Below, one piece after another: positions 22,028 through 28,720 of a stretch of 28,720 nt of DNA; position 1 is the first letter of the stretch, and each line of letters opens with the position of its first letter. This DNA is from Chersky-822 sp035553055 (GTDB lineage: Bacteria; Actinomycetota; Actinomycetes; Streptosporangiales; Streptosporangiaceae). The DNA lies in contig DATNEK010000197.1 in NCBI GenBank assembly GCA_035553055.1, forward strand, positions 1 through 28,720, read 5' to 3'. Position numbers and translations under genes: made by a program. The notes under the pieces were generated by a model that saw only the letters and a program-made list of their open reading frames with translations, was not told where the DNA came from and did not search any database.

Positions 22028-23262
22028 GGGCTCACGACCTGGCCTTTGCCGACTACGGTCACGCCGCCGGCCGAGACGACGAACCCGCGGGCGCGGTCGT
22101 GTTCCTTGTCCACGCCGACCACGGCGCCGTCAGGTACCTCGACGTTCTTGTCCAAAATCGCGTTCTTCACGACGGCGTACCTGCCGATCCTGGTGTTGTG
22201 CATGACCACGGCTCGCTCCACCCGCGACCAGCTGTTCACCCGCACACCGGGCGAAAGGACGGAGTCGAGCACCAGGCCGCCGGACACGACCACGCCGTTG
22301 CTGACCACGCTGTTGATCGCGCGGCCGACCCGATCGCCGCTGTCGTGCACGAACTTGGCCGGTGGCTGAGACGGCACATGCGTCAGGATCGGCCACTCGT
22401 CGTTGTAGAGATTGAAGATGGGGTGCACCGCGCACAAATCCAGATGCGCCTCGAAGTAGGAGTCGAGCGTTCCTACGTCGCGCCAGTAACCCGAGTCGCG
22501 CGGCTCAGCACCGGGAACTTCGTTGTCAAGGAAGTTGTAGGCCTGCGCGGCGCCTTGCCCGACGAGCATCGGGACGATGTCGCCGCCCATGTCATGCCGG
22601 CTCTCATCGTCGATGGCGTCCTTCCGCAGCGCGTCGATGAGCACGTCGGCGTCGAAGATGTAGTTGCCCATCGACGCGTAGGCCATAGCCGGGTCGCCGG
22701 GAATGCCAGGCGGATCGGCCGGCTTCTCGAGAAAGGCCTCGATGCTCCGCCCGTCATTGCCGGTCTTGACGATCCCGAACGCGCTGGCCTCATCGCGCGG
22801 CACCGGGATGGCGGCGACGGTGACGCCGGCCTTGTTGGCCTGGTGCTGCGCGACCATCTGCATCATGTCCATCCGGTAGACGTGATCGGCGCCGAAGACC
22901 GCGACGATGTCGGGCTGGTCGTCGAAGATCAGGTTGAGCGACTGATAGATCGCGTCAGCCGATCCGGTGTACCAGTGCGGTCCGAGGCGCTGCTGCGCCG
23001 GCACCGGCGTGACGTAGTTCCCGAGCAGGCTGCTCAGCCGCCACGTTGTGGTGACATGCCGGTCCAGGCTGTGGCTCTTGTACTGAGTCAGCACGCAGAT
23101 GCGGCGGCAGCCCGCGTTGACCAGGTTGGACAGCACGAAGTCGACCAGCCGGTAGAGTCCGCCGAACGGCACCGCTGGCTTGGCCCGGTCATCGGTGAGC
23201 GGGGCAAGCCGCTTGCCTGCTCCGCCTGCCAGCACGATTGCGAGGACTCGCGGAGCGGCCAT
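22024..23262 (-). CDS. glgC: Glucose-1-phosphate adenylyltransferase
   Basis: A 412-aa ADP-glucose pyrophosphorylase of normal bacterial length. The nucleotidyltransferase signature is LAIVLAGGAGKRLAPLTDDR, followed by AKPAVPFGGLYRLVDFVLSN. Substrate-binding motifs are GTADAIYQ-type (TGSADAIYQSL), FGADHVYRMD, FLEKP and YWRDVGTLDSY. A left-handed beta-helix C-terminus with hexapeptide repeats starts around SNGVVVSGGLVLDSVLSPGV. It converts glucose-1-phosphate and ATP to ADP-glucose, the committed step for glycogen and alpha-glucan synthesis. The ATG at 23262 has GGGAGG 5-6 nt upstream. It starts 15 bp after the methyltransferase gene and overlaps glgM by 4 nt. Confidence 0.97.
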   Translation of the reverse strand: MAAPRVLAIVLAGGAGKRLAPLTDDRAKPAVPFGGLYRLVDFVLSNLVNAGCRRICVLTQYKSHSLDRHVTTTWRLSSLLGNYVTPVPAQQRLGPHWYTGSADAIYQSLNLIFDDQPDIVAVFGADHVYRMDMMQMVAQHQANKAGVTVAAIPVPRDEASAFGIVKTGNDGRSIEAFLEKPADPPGIPGDPAMAYASMGNYIFDADVLIDALRKDAIDDESRHDMGGDIVPMLVGQGAAQAYNFLDNEVPGAEPRDSGYWRDVGTLDSYFEAHLDLCAVHPIFNLYNDEWPILTHVPSQPPAKFVHDSGDRVGRAINSVVSNGVVVSGGLVLDSVLSPGVRVNSWSRVERAVVMHNTRIGRYAVVKNAILDKNVEVPDGAVVGVDKEHDRARGFVVSAGGVTVVGKGQVVSP

Positions 23263-23277
23263 CGGTGCCCTCCCGGT

Positions 23278-24048
23278 TTAGCGCGGCAACGGCCTTGTTA
23301 TCCGGATCTTGGACTGATCGTGCCCCGTGGAATCCCAGTCATCCATGAAAGTCGCGTCAAGACCGTGCTTAGCGGCAAGCTCGATGAGCGTCTGGGTCCG
23401 GTAATAGAAGTCCTCATGCAGCACGTGGTGTTCTGCGCCCTCGGTGCGGTCGAACGTGAAGTCGAAGAACCCGTCGGCGGACATCACCCGGCCGACGTGA
23501 GCGAAGCACTGGTCGATGACCTCGATCGGGGAGTGGGAGAACACGCTGTGAGCGTGCACGAAGTCGAACGAGGCATCGGGCAGGAACTGCAGACGCAGGT
23601 CACTCACCAGTGTCAGGTGCGGCAATCTAGCCGCGATGCCTTGCTCGGCGATCGTGTCCTGGGCGGCGAGCAGGATGTCAGGCGATATGTCGATGCCGTA
23701 GTAATTGCCTGGCTCCAGGTAGTCGATGAACAGCCGGCCTGCCCGCAGGTTCCCGCAGCCGATCTCGAGCATCCGCATGTCGGGCTTGAGTCCGTGGCTC
23801 ACCGCGTAGTCGAACTGCAGCTTCCCGAGTTCGAGCCAGGACTCGCGGGTGTGGCTGCCGACGGCTCCGTCGCGGCTTCGCGCGGCGTCGGAGCGCATCA
23901 CCGCGCGGTAATAGCTGACGTGATCAGGAGACGTCACTCGCAGCCAGGCGTCGCGGCTACGGCGCTTCGCGTAGCCAGCGATCTTGCCGGGGTGCCTGAG
24001 CGCATAGCCGATCTTGAACGAGAGCCTGGAGCGGTCCTTGGAGTGCAC
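23278..24048 (-). CDS. Class I SAM-dependent methyltransferase
   Basis: A 256-aa protein with a Rossmann-type methyltransferase core. Motif I is MLEIGCGNLRAGRLFI (about 93-108), followed by the acidic YYGIDISPDIL (about 116-126) and, further on, SFDFVHAHSVFSHSP (about 160-174), characteristic of Methyltransf_11/25. A basic N-terminus (KIGYALRHPGKIAGYAKRRSRDAWLRV) precedes it; similar leaders occur in methyltransferases of polysaccharide or lipid clusters. The acceptor is unknown. The start is a GTG at 24048 with a poor ribosome binding site. It lies 38 bp after the DUF4235 gene and 15 bp before glgC, so it is probably transcribed with the glycogen genes. A role in modifying a glucan or glycolipid is only a guess. 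Confidence 0.85.
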   Translation of the reverse strand: MHSKDRSRLSFKIGYALRHPGKIAGYAKRRSRDAWLRVTSPDHVSYYRAVMRSDAARSRDGAVGSHTRESWLELGKLQFDYAVSHGLKPDMRMLEIGCGNLRAGRLFIDYLEPGNYYGIDISPDILLAAQDTIAEQGIAARLPHLTLVSDLRLQFLPDASFDFVHAHSVFSHSPIEVIDQCFAHVGRVMSADGFFDFTFDRTEGAEHHVLHEDFYYRTQTLIELAAKHGLDATFMDDWDSTGHDQSKIRITRPLPR

Positions 24049-24086
24049 CGACTTAGCCTATGGCCTCAAGCGCCCGCCGACGCGGG

Positions 24087-24368
24087 TTAGGCATCCGCGT
24101 CGGACGGCGCCGGCAGTTGCCGTCCCGACTGGCGGCTGGCGAGCCTGACCGCGAGTACCCGGGCCACGCCGACGCCTGCGCCGACCACGACCGCCCAGGC
24201 GATCGCCTCACCGATGGCGACCTTGCGATCCTCGGCCGCTTCTGGCGGCTGCTTGCCGGTGACCTTGGTCCAGGCGAAGGCGATCGCCTTGCGCGCGACA
24301 AAGGAGGCGGCCCCGCCCGCCATCGTGTTGATCGCCTTCCCGACGTAGTCGGTGCCCTTACCAGGCAT
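24087..24368 (-). CDS. DUF4235 small membrane protein
   Basis: A 93-aa protein with two hydrophobic segments: AINTMAGGAASFVARKAIAFAW (about 12-33) and IAWAVVVGAGVGVARVLAV (about 56-74). The KVTGKQPPEAAEDRKVAIGEAIAWAV pattern between them is diagnostic of DUF4235. Function unknown; it is widespread in actinobacteria. I chose ATG 24368 (MPGKGTDYV), with AAGGA 5 nt upstream; a longer frame from 24446 has an unnatural basic leader. The start lies 11 nt inside the 3' end of the DUF3093 gene, so translation is probably coupled. Confidence 0.85.
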   Translation of the reverse strand: MPGKGTDYVGKAINTMAGGAASFVARKAIAFAWTKVTGKQPPEAAEDRKVAIGEAIAWAVVVGAGVGVARVLAVRLASRQSGRQLPAPSDADA

Positions 24369-24933
24369 TGCCGTCCTTCCGCTGGTGAGCGGCATCGACC
24401 GGACCGACCCCGTCCATCTCAGCCGCATGATCGTCAGGCTCATCATCGCACGCGGCGTCTGGCGCCGCCCGGCGCCCAGCGCCGGACGCGGCGGCGGCCG
24501 CTGCGATCGCGGCGGCGAGATCGTCTGGCCGCCGGGTAGCGATCAGCAGGTAAGGCCGGCTGGCTGGCCGCCCGGCGACGGCAACGTAAACGGACCTGGC
24601 GAGGTACGGCCTGACGAGCATGAAGGCGGCGGCGTCGGCGCTTGGCCCGCGCAGCGCGGCCGTCTGCGCGGCGTCCAGCGCGGAGACGTCGCTGACCTGG
24701 TCAATCGCGAGCCGGGCCGGACCCGCGCTGAGTTCGGTGTCGGTCACGCGCACCGCCACCGCTCCCCAGCTGGCGAACACGATCGCGAGCAGACCGCCTA
24801 TAGCGAGGTAGATCGCCGCGCCAATGACTACGCTCAGACCTGCCACGAGCGTGGTTCCTAGGATGAGAACGCAAGTCGCCCCCACTAGCCACCATGAGGT
24901 GGGCACGCGCAGTCGTTCACGGTAGAGCAGCAT
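24358..24933 (-). CDS. DUF3093 membrane protein
   Basis: A 191-aa protein of the actinobacterial DUF3093 family. It starts MLLYRERLRVPTSWWLV, with two hydrophobic helices (about 14-55). A cytoplasmic beta-rich part follows with VRVTDTELSAGPARLAIDQVSDVSALD, FMLVRPYLARSVYVAV and PYLLIATRRPDDLAAAI, all family hallmarks. The acidic tail (about 150-191) is disordered. The family lies beside dUTPase genes in many actinobacteria (Rv2698 next to dut in M. tuberculosis), and here dut is one gene away across the AI-2E transporter. I chose ATG 24933; a longer frame from 24999 would run through the divergent promoter. Only 29 bp separate it from the divergent transporter start. Function unknown. Confidence 0.87.
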   Translation of the reverse strand: MLLYRERLRVPTSWWLVGATCVLILGTTLVAGLSVVIGAAIYLAIGGLLAIVFASWGAVAVRVTDTELSAGPARLAIDQVSDVSALDAAQTAALRGPSADAAAFMLVRPYLARSVYVAVAGRPASRPYLLIATRRPDDLAAAIAAAAAASGAGRRAAPDAACDDEPDDHAAEMDGVGPVDAAHQRKDGNAW

Positions 24934-24962
24934 TACCACACGGTAGTTGGTTACATGGAGGG

Positions 24963-26498
24963 ATGAGCACGGACGGCGAAGGAACGGCCGGAGCGACACG
25001 CGGCCTGGCCAGCCGGCTCCGTGCCGCAGCGGTCGAGCGCACCAGGCGTGGCCGCGCGGTTATCCGCAGCCGGCTGGCCGGCGATGCCGTCGCGCCACGC
25101 GATATAGCCGGCGCGGGTTCGGCAGCCGTGGCGTCAGCGACCGCCGCTTCCGCGCAATCGGCCGCGATCCCCGCTGGCCCGCCGCCAGGGTCACGCGCCC
25201 GGCCTGCGGCGCTTGCGGCCGATCCGTCAGCGACCAGATCAGCCCAACACGGCGAAATTAGCTCACCCGAATCCGGCACAGAAAGCCAAGCCAGCACGGA
25301 CGGCCCGAGCAGCACCGACGGCCGTGGTGGCGGCGACGGCCATGGCAGGCGGTTCGGGCCTGCCATCTTGCAGACCGCCGACGCGCACGTGCCCGCTCCG
25401 CTTGTGAGCGCGGCGGCCTGGGCGTGGCGCATCCTGCTGGTCGCCGCGGTCGTTTACTTCGCTTTCAAGGTGGCCGTCGCGCTGCGCCTGCTCGTGCTGC
25501 CGTTCATCGCCGCCGTGCTGCTTTGCGCGCTGCTGCAGCCGCTGGCCGGTCGTCTGACGCGGGCTGGCCTGCCGAAACTCGCGGCGACCTGGGTCACGCT
25601 GCTCATCGCGATCGTCGCGTTGTCCGGCGTTGGCCTGCTGATCGCCAATCAGGTGCAAGCGGGCTATCCCGCGCTCTCGGCCGAGGTGCTGAGGACCGTG
25701 CACCAGGTGCTGCACTACCTGGCGCGTCCGCCGTTCAGCCTCAACGGCGCGCGCCTCAATCAGCTATCCAGCAAGCTGCTTAACTATCTCGCGCAGCACA
25801 AGACCCTGGTCGCCGGCACGGTCCTCACGGGCGGCAAGTACTTCCTCGAGCTGCTGGCTGGCCTGGTCTTGACCATCTTCATCACGTTCTTCCTGCTCAA
25901 AGACGGAGACATGCTCTGGTCAAGGCTGATCAGCGGATTCCGCAGGTTCCGCGGCACCGGGCCAGAGGCGACCGAGCGATCCGAGCGGGCGAGCGGGGCC
26001 GCCTGGCACGCGCTGGTCAGGTACATCCACGGCACCACGATCATCGCGTTGATCCACGCGGTGCTGATCGGGTTCGCTCTCTGGCTGCTCGGGGTGCCGC
26101 TGGTCATGCCGATCGCGATCTTGGTGTTCATCGCGGCTTACGTGCCGTTGGTCGGCATCCTCGTCGTCGGCGCCCTCGCCATCTTGATCACGCTGGCCAC
26201 GCAGGGCTGGCTGGCCGCCGTCATCCTGCTCGCCGTCTTCCTGGCGGAGAACCAGATCGAGAGCCATCTGCTGCAACCGCTGATCATCGGGCGGGCGGTG
26301 CGCCTGCACCCGCTCGAGGTCATCATCGTGCTTGCCATCGGGGGGATCGTGGCTGGTATCCCTGGCGCGATAGTGGCCGTTCCCACCGCTGCCGTCGTGT
26401 CCGCCGCATGGCGCAGTAGCCACGAGTCGAGGCGGCGCGAGCCGCCGAGCGAGCGACGCGGCAGAAAGCGGCGCCGTAAGGCCGACCTGCCGACATGA
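24963..26498 (+). CDS. AI-2E family transporter with a long disordered N-terminus
   Basis: A 511-aa protein. The first ~148 residues are Ala/Ser/Gly/Pro-rich and low in complexity. The membrane domain then begins AWRILLVAAVVYFAFKVAVAL and continues with LRLLVLPFIAAVLLCALLQPL, TWVTLLIAIVALSGVGLLI, FLELLAGLVLTIFITFFLLKDGD and a C-terminal group ending MPIAILVFIAAYVPLVGIL, LAAVILLAVFLAENQIESHLLQP and LHPLEVIIVLAIGGIVAGI. FFLLKDGD and the QIESHLLQPLIIGR segment are typical of the AI-2E/PerM family, which includes autoinducer exporters and Na+/H+ antiporters. The substrate is unknown. ATG 24963 directly abuts GGAGGG, too close for good initiation, so the exact start is uncertain (24894 in frame is possible). 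It overlaps dut by 4 nt. Confidence 0.87.
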   Translation: MSTDGEGTAGATRGLASRLRAAAVERTRRGRAVIRSRLAGDAVAPRDIAGAGSAAVASATAASAQSAAIPAGPPPGSRARPAALAADPSATRSAQHGEISSPESGTESQASTDGPSSTDGRGGGDGHGRRFGPAILQTADAHVPAPLVSAAAWAWRILLVAAVVYFAFKVAVALRLLVLPFIAAVLLCALLQPLAGRLTRAGLPKLAATWVTLLIAIVALSGVGLLIANQVQAGYPALSAEVLRTVHQVLHYLARPPFSLNGARLNQLSSKLLNYLAQHKTLVAGTVLTGGKYFLELLAGLVLTIFITFFLLKDGDMLWSRLISGFRRFRGTGPEATERSERASGAAWHALVRYIHGTTIIALIHAVLIGFALWLLGVPLVMPIAILVFIAAYVPLVGILVVGALAILITLATQGWLAAVILLAVFLAENQIESHLLQPLIIGRAVRLHPLEVIIVLAIGGIVAGIPGAIVAVPTAAVVSAAWRSSHESRRREPPSERRGRKRRRKADLPT

Positions 26499-27040
26499 CC
26501 GAGTTCAGCACATCCGAGTCAAGTAAACCCGAAACCGGAAAATCGCAGATCGGAAAATCGGAGAACGGAAAATCGGAGAACGGAGGACTGGGCGGACCTC
26601 GCGGCGTTGACGTGCTCGTCGTGCGCCTTGATCCTGGCTTGCCGTTGCCTGCCCGGGCCCATCCTGGCGACGCTGGCGTTGACCTCTACACGGCAATCGA
26701 CTTCGAGCTTGGGCCTGGCGAGCGGGCCGTGGTCCCGACCGGGCTCGCGATCGCGCTGCCCGACGGTTACGCGGCGTTTGTCCACCCTCGGTCCGGTCTG
26801 GCGGCTGAATTCGGCGTGACCATGGTCAACACGCCCGGGACGGTTGACGCGGGGTACCGTGGGGAAATCAAAGTGATCATGTTCAATACTGATAGGAGCA
26901 GCCCGGTCCGCTTCACGCGTGGGGACCGGATCGCCCAGCTGGTGATCCAGCGAGTCGAGCGCCCTGTCTTCCACGAGGTGACCGAGCTACCTGGTTCCGG
27001 GCGGGGCAGCGGCGGGCTTGGCTCGAGCAGGATGCGGTAA
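26495..27040 (+). CDS. dut: dUTP diphosphatase (dUTPase) with a repeat-containing N-terminal extension
   Basis: A 181-aa trimeric-type dUTPase hydrolysing dUTP to dUMP and pyrophosphate. All five motifs are present: HPGDAGVDLYT (56-66), PRSGLA (98-103), GTVDAGYRGEI (115-125, catalytic Asp118), RGDRIAQLVI (142-151), and the C-terminal arm GSGRGSGGLGSS (167-178), where the usual stacking Phe is Leu. Most homologues begin near VDVLVVRLDP; here about 37 extra residues precede it, including GKSQI/GKSEN/GKSEN repeats. The ATG at 26495 overlaps the transporter stop (ATGA). A GTG at 26612 could give the standard-length protein but has no ribosome binding site at a proper distance. It is followed 69 bp later by the DUF3710 gene, its usual neighbour. 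Confidence 0.95.
   Translation: MTEFSTSESSKPETGKSQIGKSENGKSENGGLGGPRGVDVLVVRLDPGLPLPARAHPGDAGVDLYTAIDFELGPGERAVVPTGLAIALPDGYAAFVHPRSGLAAEFGVTMVNTPGTVDAGYRGEIKVIMFNTDRSSPVRFTRGDRIAQLVIQRVERPVFHEVTELPGSGRGSGGLGSSRMR
26536..26580. repeat. 15-bp tandem repeat in the dut 5' coding region
   Basis: Three in-frame 15-bp units begin CGGAAAATCG at 26536, 26551 and 26566, and a partial unit (CGGAG) starts at 26581. The last two full units are identical. The repeat is much richer in A than the surrounding genes and encodes GKS(Q/E)(I/N). Confidence 0.92.
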
Positions 27041-27109
27041 ACGAAGGCAGCGCAGTGCGGCGCAGCCAGTGAAACCAACAAGGCAATCGGATAAGGCAGG
27101 AGCGGACGC

Positions 27110-27832
27110 GTGTTGCGACGTCGCCGCCGCGAAGGCGATGACCACACCCAGATAGCAGAGCCATACGCCCGCGCCGACGAGGTCGACGTCGACGGGAACG
27201 GCCTGCCCGGCGCTAGCTACGGTCCTTGGGATATCGCCGACAATTTCCCCGCGACCGAGCGCGTCGACTGCGGCAGCCTGCTGATCCCGCTGCGCGATGG
27301 CTTTGACGTGCAGATCAATGTCGCGGAAGAACAGGATGCCTGGGTCGCCGTCGTGCACGAGCACAGCGGCATGCAACTGCAGGCGTTCGCCGCGCCGCGT
27401 ACCGGCGGGCTGTGGAAAGAGGTCAGGCACGAGATCGTGGAGAACGTCGCCGAGTCTGGAGGCCGCTGCCAGGAGGCCGACGGACAGTTCGGCGTCGAAC
27501 TCATAGCGCAGGTGCCGATCAGCGCGGAAGGAGAGACACCGGAGATCCAGCCGGTCAGGTTCCTCGGCTTCGACGGTCCCCGCTGGTTCCTGCGCGGAGT
27601 GATCTCCGGCCCTGGCGCCTCAGACAAGACGCTGAACGAAACGTTCGACGCCCTGTTCGCCGACGTCGTGGTGGTGCGTGGCGACTACCCGGCGCCGCCA
27701 CGTGAGCAGCTCGAAATCCGGCTGCCTGAGGAGGCGCGCCAGGCGATCGAGGAGCACATGGAAACCGACCAGCCGGACTGGATACTGCCCGACCCGTTCA
27801 CCCGGGGCCCGGAGATCACCGAGACCCGCTAG
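27110..27832 (+). CDS. DUF3710 protein
   Basis: A 240-aa soluble acidic protein with a basic start (MLRRRRRE). The DUF3710 core has GPWDIADNFP, RVDCGSLLIPLRDGFDVQI, MQLQAFAAPRTGGLWKEVRHEI, DGQFGVELIAQVP, GFDGPRWFLRGVISG and VVVVRGDYPAPPREQLEIRLP, all strongly conserved in actinobacteria. No biochemical function is known; the gene follows dut in M. tuberculosis (Rv2696c after Rv2697c) and related genomes. The GTG at 27110 has AGGAG 7 nt upstream. It is convergent with the ceoC gene (14 bp between stops). Confidence 0.93.
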   Translation: MLRRRRREGDDHTQIAEPYARADEVDVDGNGLPGASYGPWDIADNFPATERVDCGSLLIPLRDGFDVQINVAEEQDAWVAVVHEHSGMQLQAFAAPRTGGLWKEVRHEIVENVAESGGRCQEADGQFGVELIAQVPISAEGETPEIQPVRFLGFDGPRWFLRGVISGPGASDKTLNETFDALFADVVVVRGDYPAPPREQLEIRLPEEARQAIEEHMETDQPDWILPDPFTRGPEITETR

Positions 27833-27846
27833 GCGGGGAAAGACAG

Positions 27847-28515
27847 CTAACCGCGCGAACCGCTCGCTAGCAGCTGGCCAAGCTCGGATTCGACATCCTC
27901 GCTGGTCACGAACAGCAGCTCGTCGCCCGCTTCAAGCGGGTCATCGCTGTTCGGCACGATCACCCGCCCGTCGCGCAAGATCGCGACCAGCGCGGTGTCG
28001 GCTGGCCAGGCGATTGCCCCGATACGCTGCCCGGCGAGCGGAGCGTCTTCTGGCATCGTCATCTCGACCAGGCTGGCGGCGCTCTGCCTGAACGTCATCA
28101 GCCTGACCAGGTCGCCGACGCTGACGGCCTCTTCGACGAGCGCGGAGAGCAGTCTCGGGGTCGACACCGCGACGTCAACCCCCCATGACTCGTTGAACAG
28201 CCATTCGTTGTTCGGGTGATTGATCCGCGCGACCACCCGAGGCACTCCGTACTCGGTCTTGGCAAGCAGCGAAACCACGAGGTTGACCTTGTCGTCTCCG
28301 GTCGCGGCGATGACCACGTTGCAGCGCTCGAGCGAGGCGTCATCGAGCGAGCTGATCTCGCACGCGTCAGCGAGCAGCCACTCGGCTCTCGGCACGCTGT
28401 ACACCTTGATCGCCTTGGAGTTCTTGTCGATCAGCAGTACCTCGTGGCCGTTCTCGAGCAGTTCCTTGGCGATGGACCTGCCAACGGCGCCGGCCCCAGC
28501 GATCGCTACCCGCAT
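27847..28515 (-). CDS. ceoC: TrkA-family potassium uptake regulator (CeoC-like)
   Basis: A 222-aa RCK protein. The N-terminal Rossmann domain binds NAD(H) or nucleotide through GAGAVG (7-12), with the acidic residue Asp30 in LLIDKN; IAATGDDKVNLV and RINHPNNEWLF follow. A C-terminal TrkA_C domain (about 135-215) contains MPEDAPLAGQRIGAIAWP and LEAGDELLFVTS. It gates a Trk/Ktr-type K+ channel from the cytoplasmic side. Its ATG (28513-28515) shares one base with the TAA of the upstream trkA gene (TAATG), so the two are co-translated as the CeoB/CeoC pair. The matching membrane subunit is not in the window. Second gene of the pair by order, hence CeoC. Confidence 0.93.
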   Translation of the reverse strand: MRVAIAGAGAVGRSIAKELLENGHEVLLIDKNSKAIKVYSVPRAEWLLADACEISSLDDASLERCNVVIAATGDDKVNLVVSLLAKTEYGVPRVVARINHPNNEWLFNESWGVDVAVSTPRLLSALVEEAVSVGDLVRLMTFRQSAASLVEMTMPEDAPLAGQRIGAIAWPADTALVAILRDGRVIVPNSDDPLEAGDELLFVTSEDVESELGQLLASGSRG

Positions 28516-28720
28516 TAGTGGCTACCCTTCCCCGGCGCGGCTGGCTTGGCGAAGATCGAGGCGATGTGCTTGATGTCCTCTTCCTTGGCGATCACGTGCA
28601 GCACATCGCCCTGCTGCAGAACGGTATTGGGACCTGGCACCAGCGCCTGGCCAAGCCTGGATATGAAAGCAACTCGCGCGCCGGCCGCCGACTCGAGCGT
28701 GCTCAGCTTCTCGCTCAGCC
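28515..28720 (-). CDS. ceoB: TrkA-family protein, C-terminal part (CeoB-like, runs off the right edge)
   Basis: The minus-strand frame ends with TAA at 28515-28517 and stays open to the window edge. Its 67 visible residues include SEKLSTLESAAGARVAFISR, LVPGPNTVLQQGDVLHVIAKEEDI and a Pro/Gly/Lys tail. This is the TrkA_C domain of a second RCK protein, with the VLQQGDVLHV strand typical of the family. The N-terminal Rossmann domain is outside. It is the first gene of the TrkA pair, overlapping the start of ceoC by one base, as in the mycobacterial ceoBC arrangement. Confidence 0.88.
   Translation of the reverse strand, partial: LSEKLSTLESAAGARVAFISRLGQALVPGPNTVLQQGDVLHVIAKEEDIKHIASIFAKPAAPGKGSH

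Noticed and set aside
22099..24090. 663-codon open frame on the plus strand
   Set aside because: It is antisense to glgC and the methyltransferase, both of which show clear family motifs. The translation is Arg/Val/Asp-rich with no recognisable domain, as expected for a shadow frame in GC-rich DNA.

Overview
The window reads as chromosomal DNA of a high-GC actinobacterium. Supporting signs are the GC-rich third codon positions, frequent GTG and TTG starts, and many 4-nt gene overlaps. Actinobacterial families are also present: DUF3710, DUF3093, DUF4235, DUF4232, a CeoB/CeoC-type TrkA pair, and GlgC with a GlgM-like glycosyltransferase. The order or genus cannot be fixed from the sequence alone. 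No rRNA, tRNA, CRISPR array or prophage was recognised; the only mobile-element hint is a 5' transposase fragment at the left edge.

Layout. (1) 1-87: start of a possible ISAzo13-type transposase leaving the window. (2) 230-4088, minus strand: DUF4232 lipoprotein, soluble Ser/Thr kinase, DUF885 putative metallopeptidase, and a small conserved protein behind a ~37-bp minisatellite. (3) 4199-7182, plus: gamma-glutamyltransferase-like Ntn hydrolase and CPBP membrane protease. (4) 7171-11507, minus: a five-gene overlapping operon, DUF4129 / small membrane protein / MoxR ATPase / DUF58 / membrane protein. (5) 11659-15234, plus: two ABC ATPase-permease pairs in one operon. (6) 15239-16144: HhH-GPD-like protein (minus) and a 64-aa membrane protein (plus). 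(7) 16159-20752: a homocitrate-synthase-like enzyme (minus) diverging from a citrate synthase with an N-terminal DNA-binding domain (plus), followed by an MBL-rhodanese protein and a VOC protein. (8) 20846-24933, minus: DUF3093, DUF4235, methyltransferase, glgC, glgM. (9) 24963-28720: AI-2E transporter, dUTPase and DUF3710 (plus), convergent with the ceoC/ceoB potassium-uptake genes (minus).

The most interesting locus is 16159-20163. A citrate synthase that keeps its catalytic His/His/Asp residues carries a MerR-like helix-turn-helix at its N-terminus. It is divergent from a homocitrate/Re-citrate synthase-type enzyme. The shared intergenic region is unusually AT-rich and holds a perfect 12-bp palindrome, a direct repeat, an 8-bp inverted repeat, and a TTGACA/CATAAT promoter with a 19-bp spacer, the geometry typical of MerR-regulated promoters. 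This suggests a metabolite-sensing enzyme-regulator that controls its divergent partner; that is inference.

A second theme is short tandem duplication at gene ends and junctions: a ~37-bp minisatellite, two 18-bp duplications, a 15-bp array in the dUTPase N-terminus and a 9-bp array in the protease C-terminus. There is also a REP-like G/C palindrome that stays in frame inside a coding sequence.
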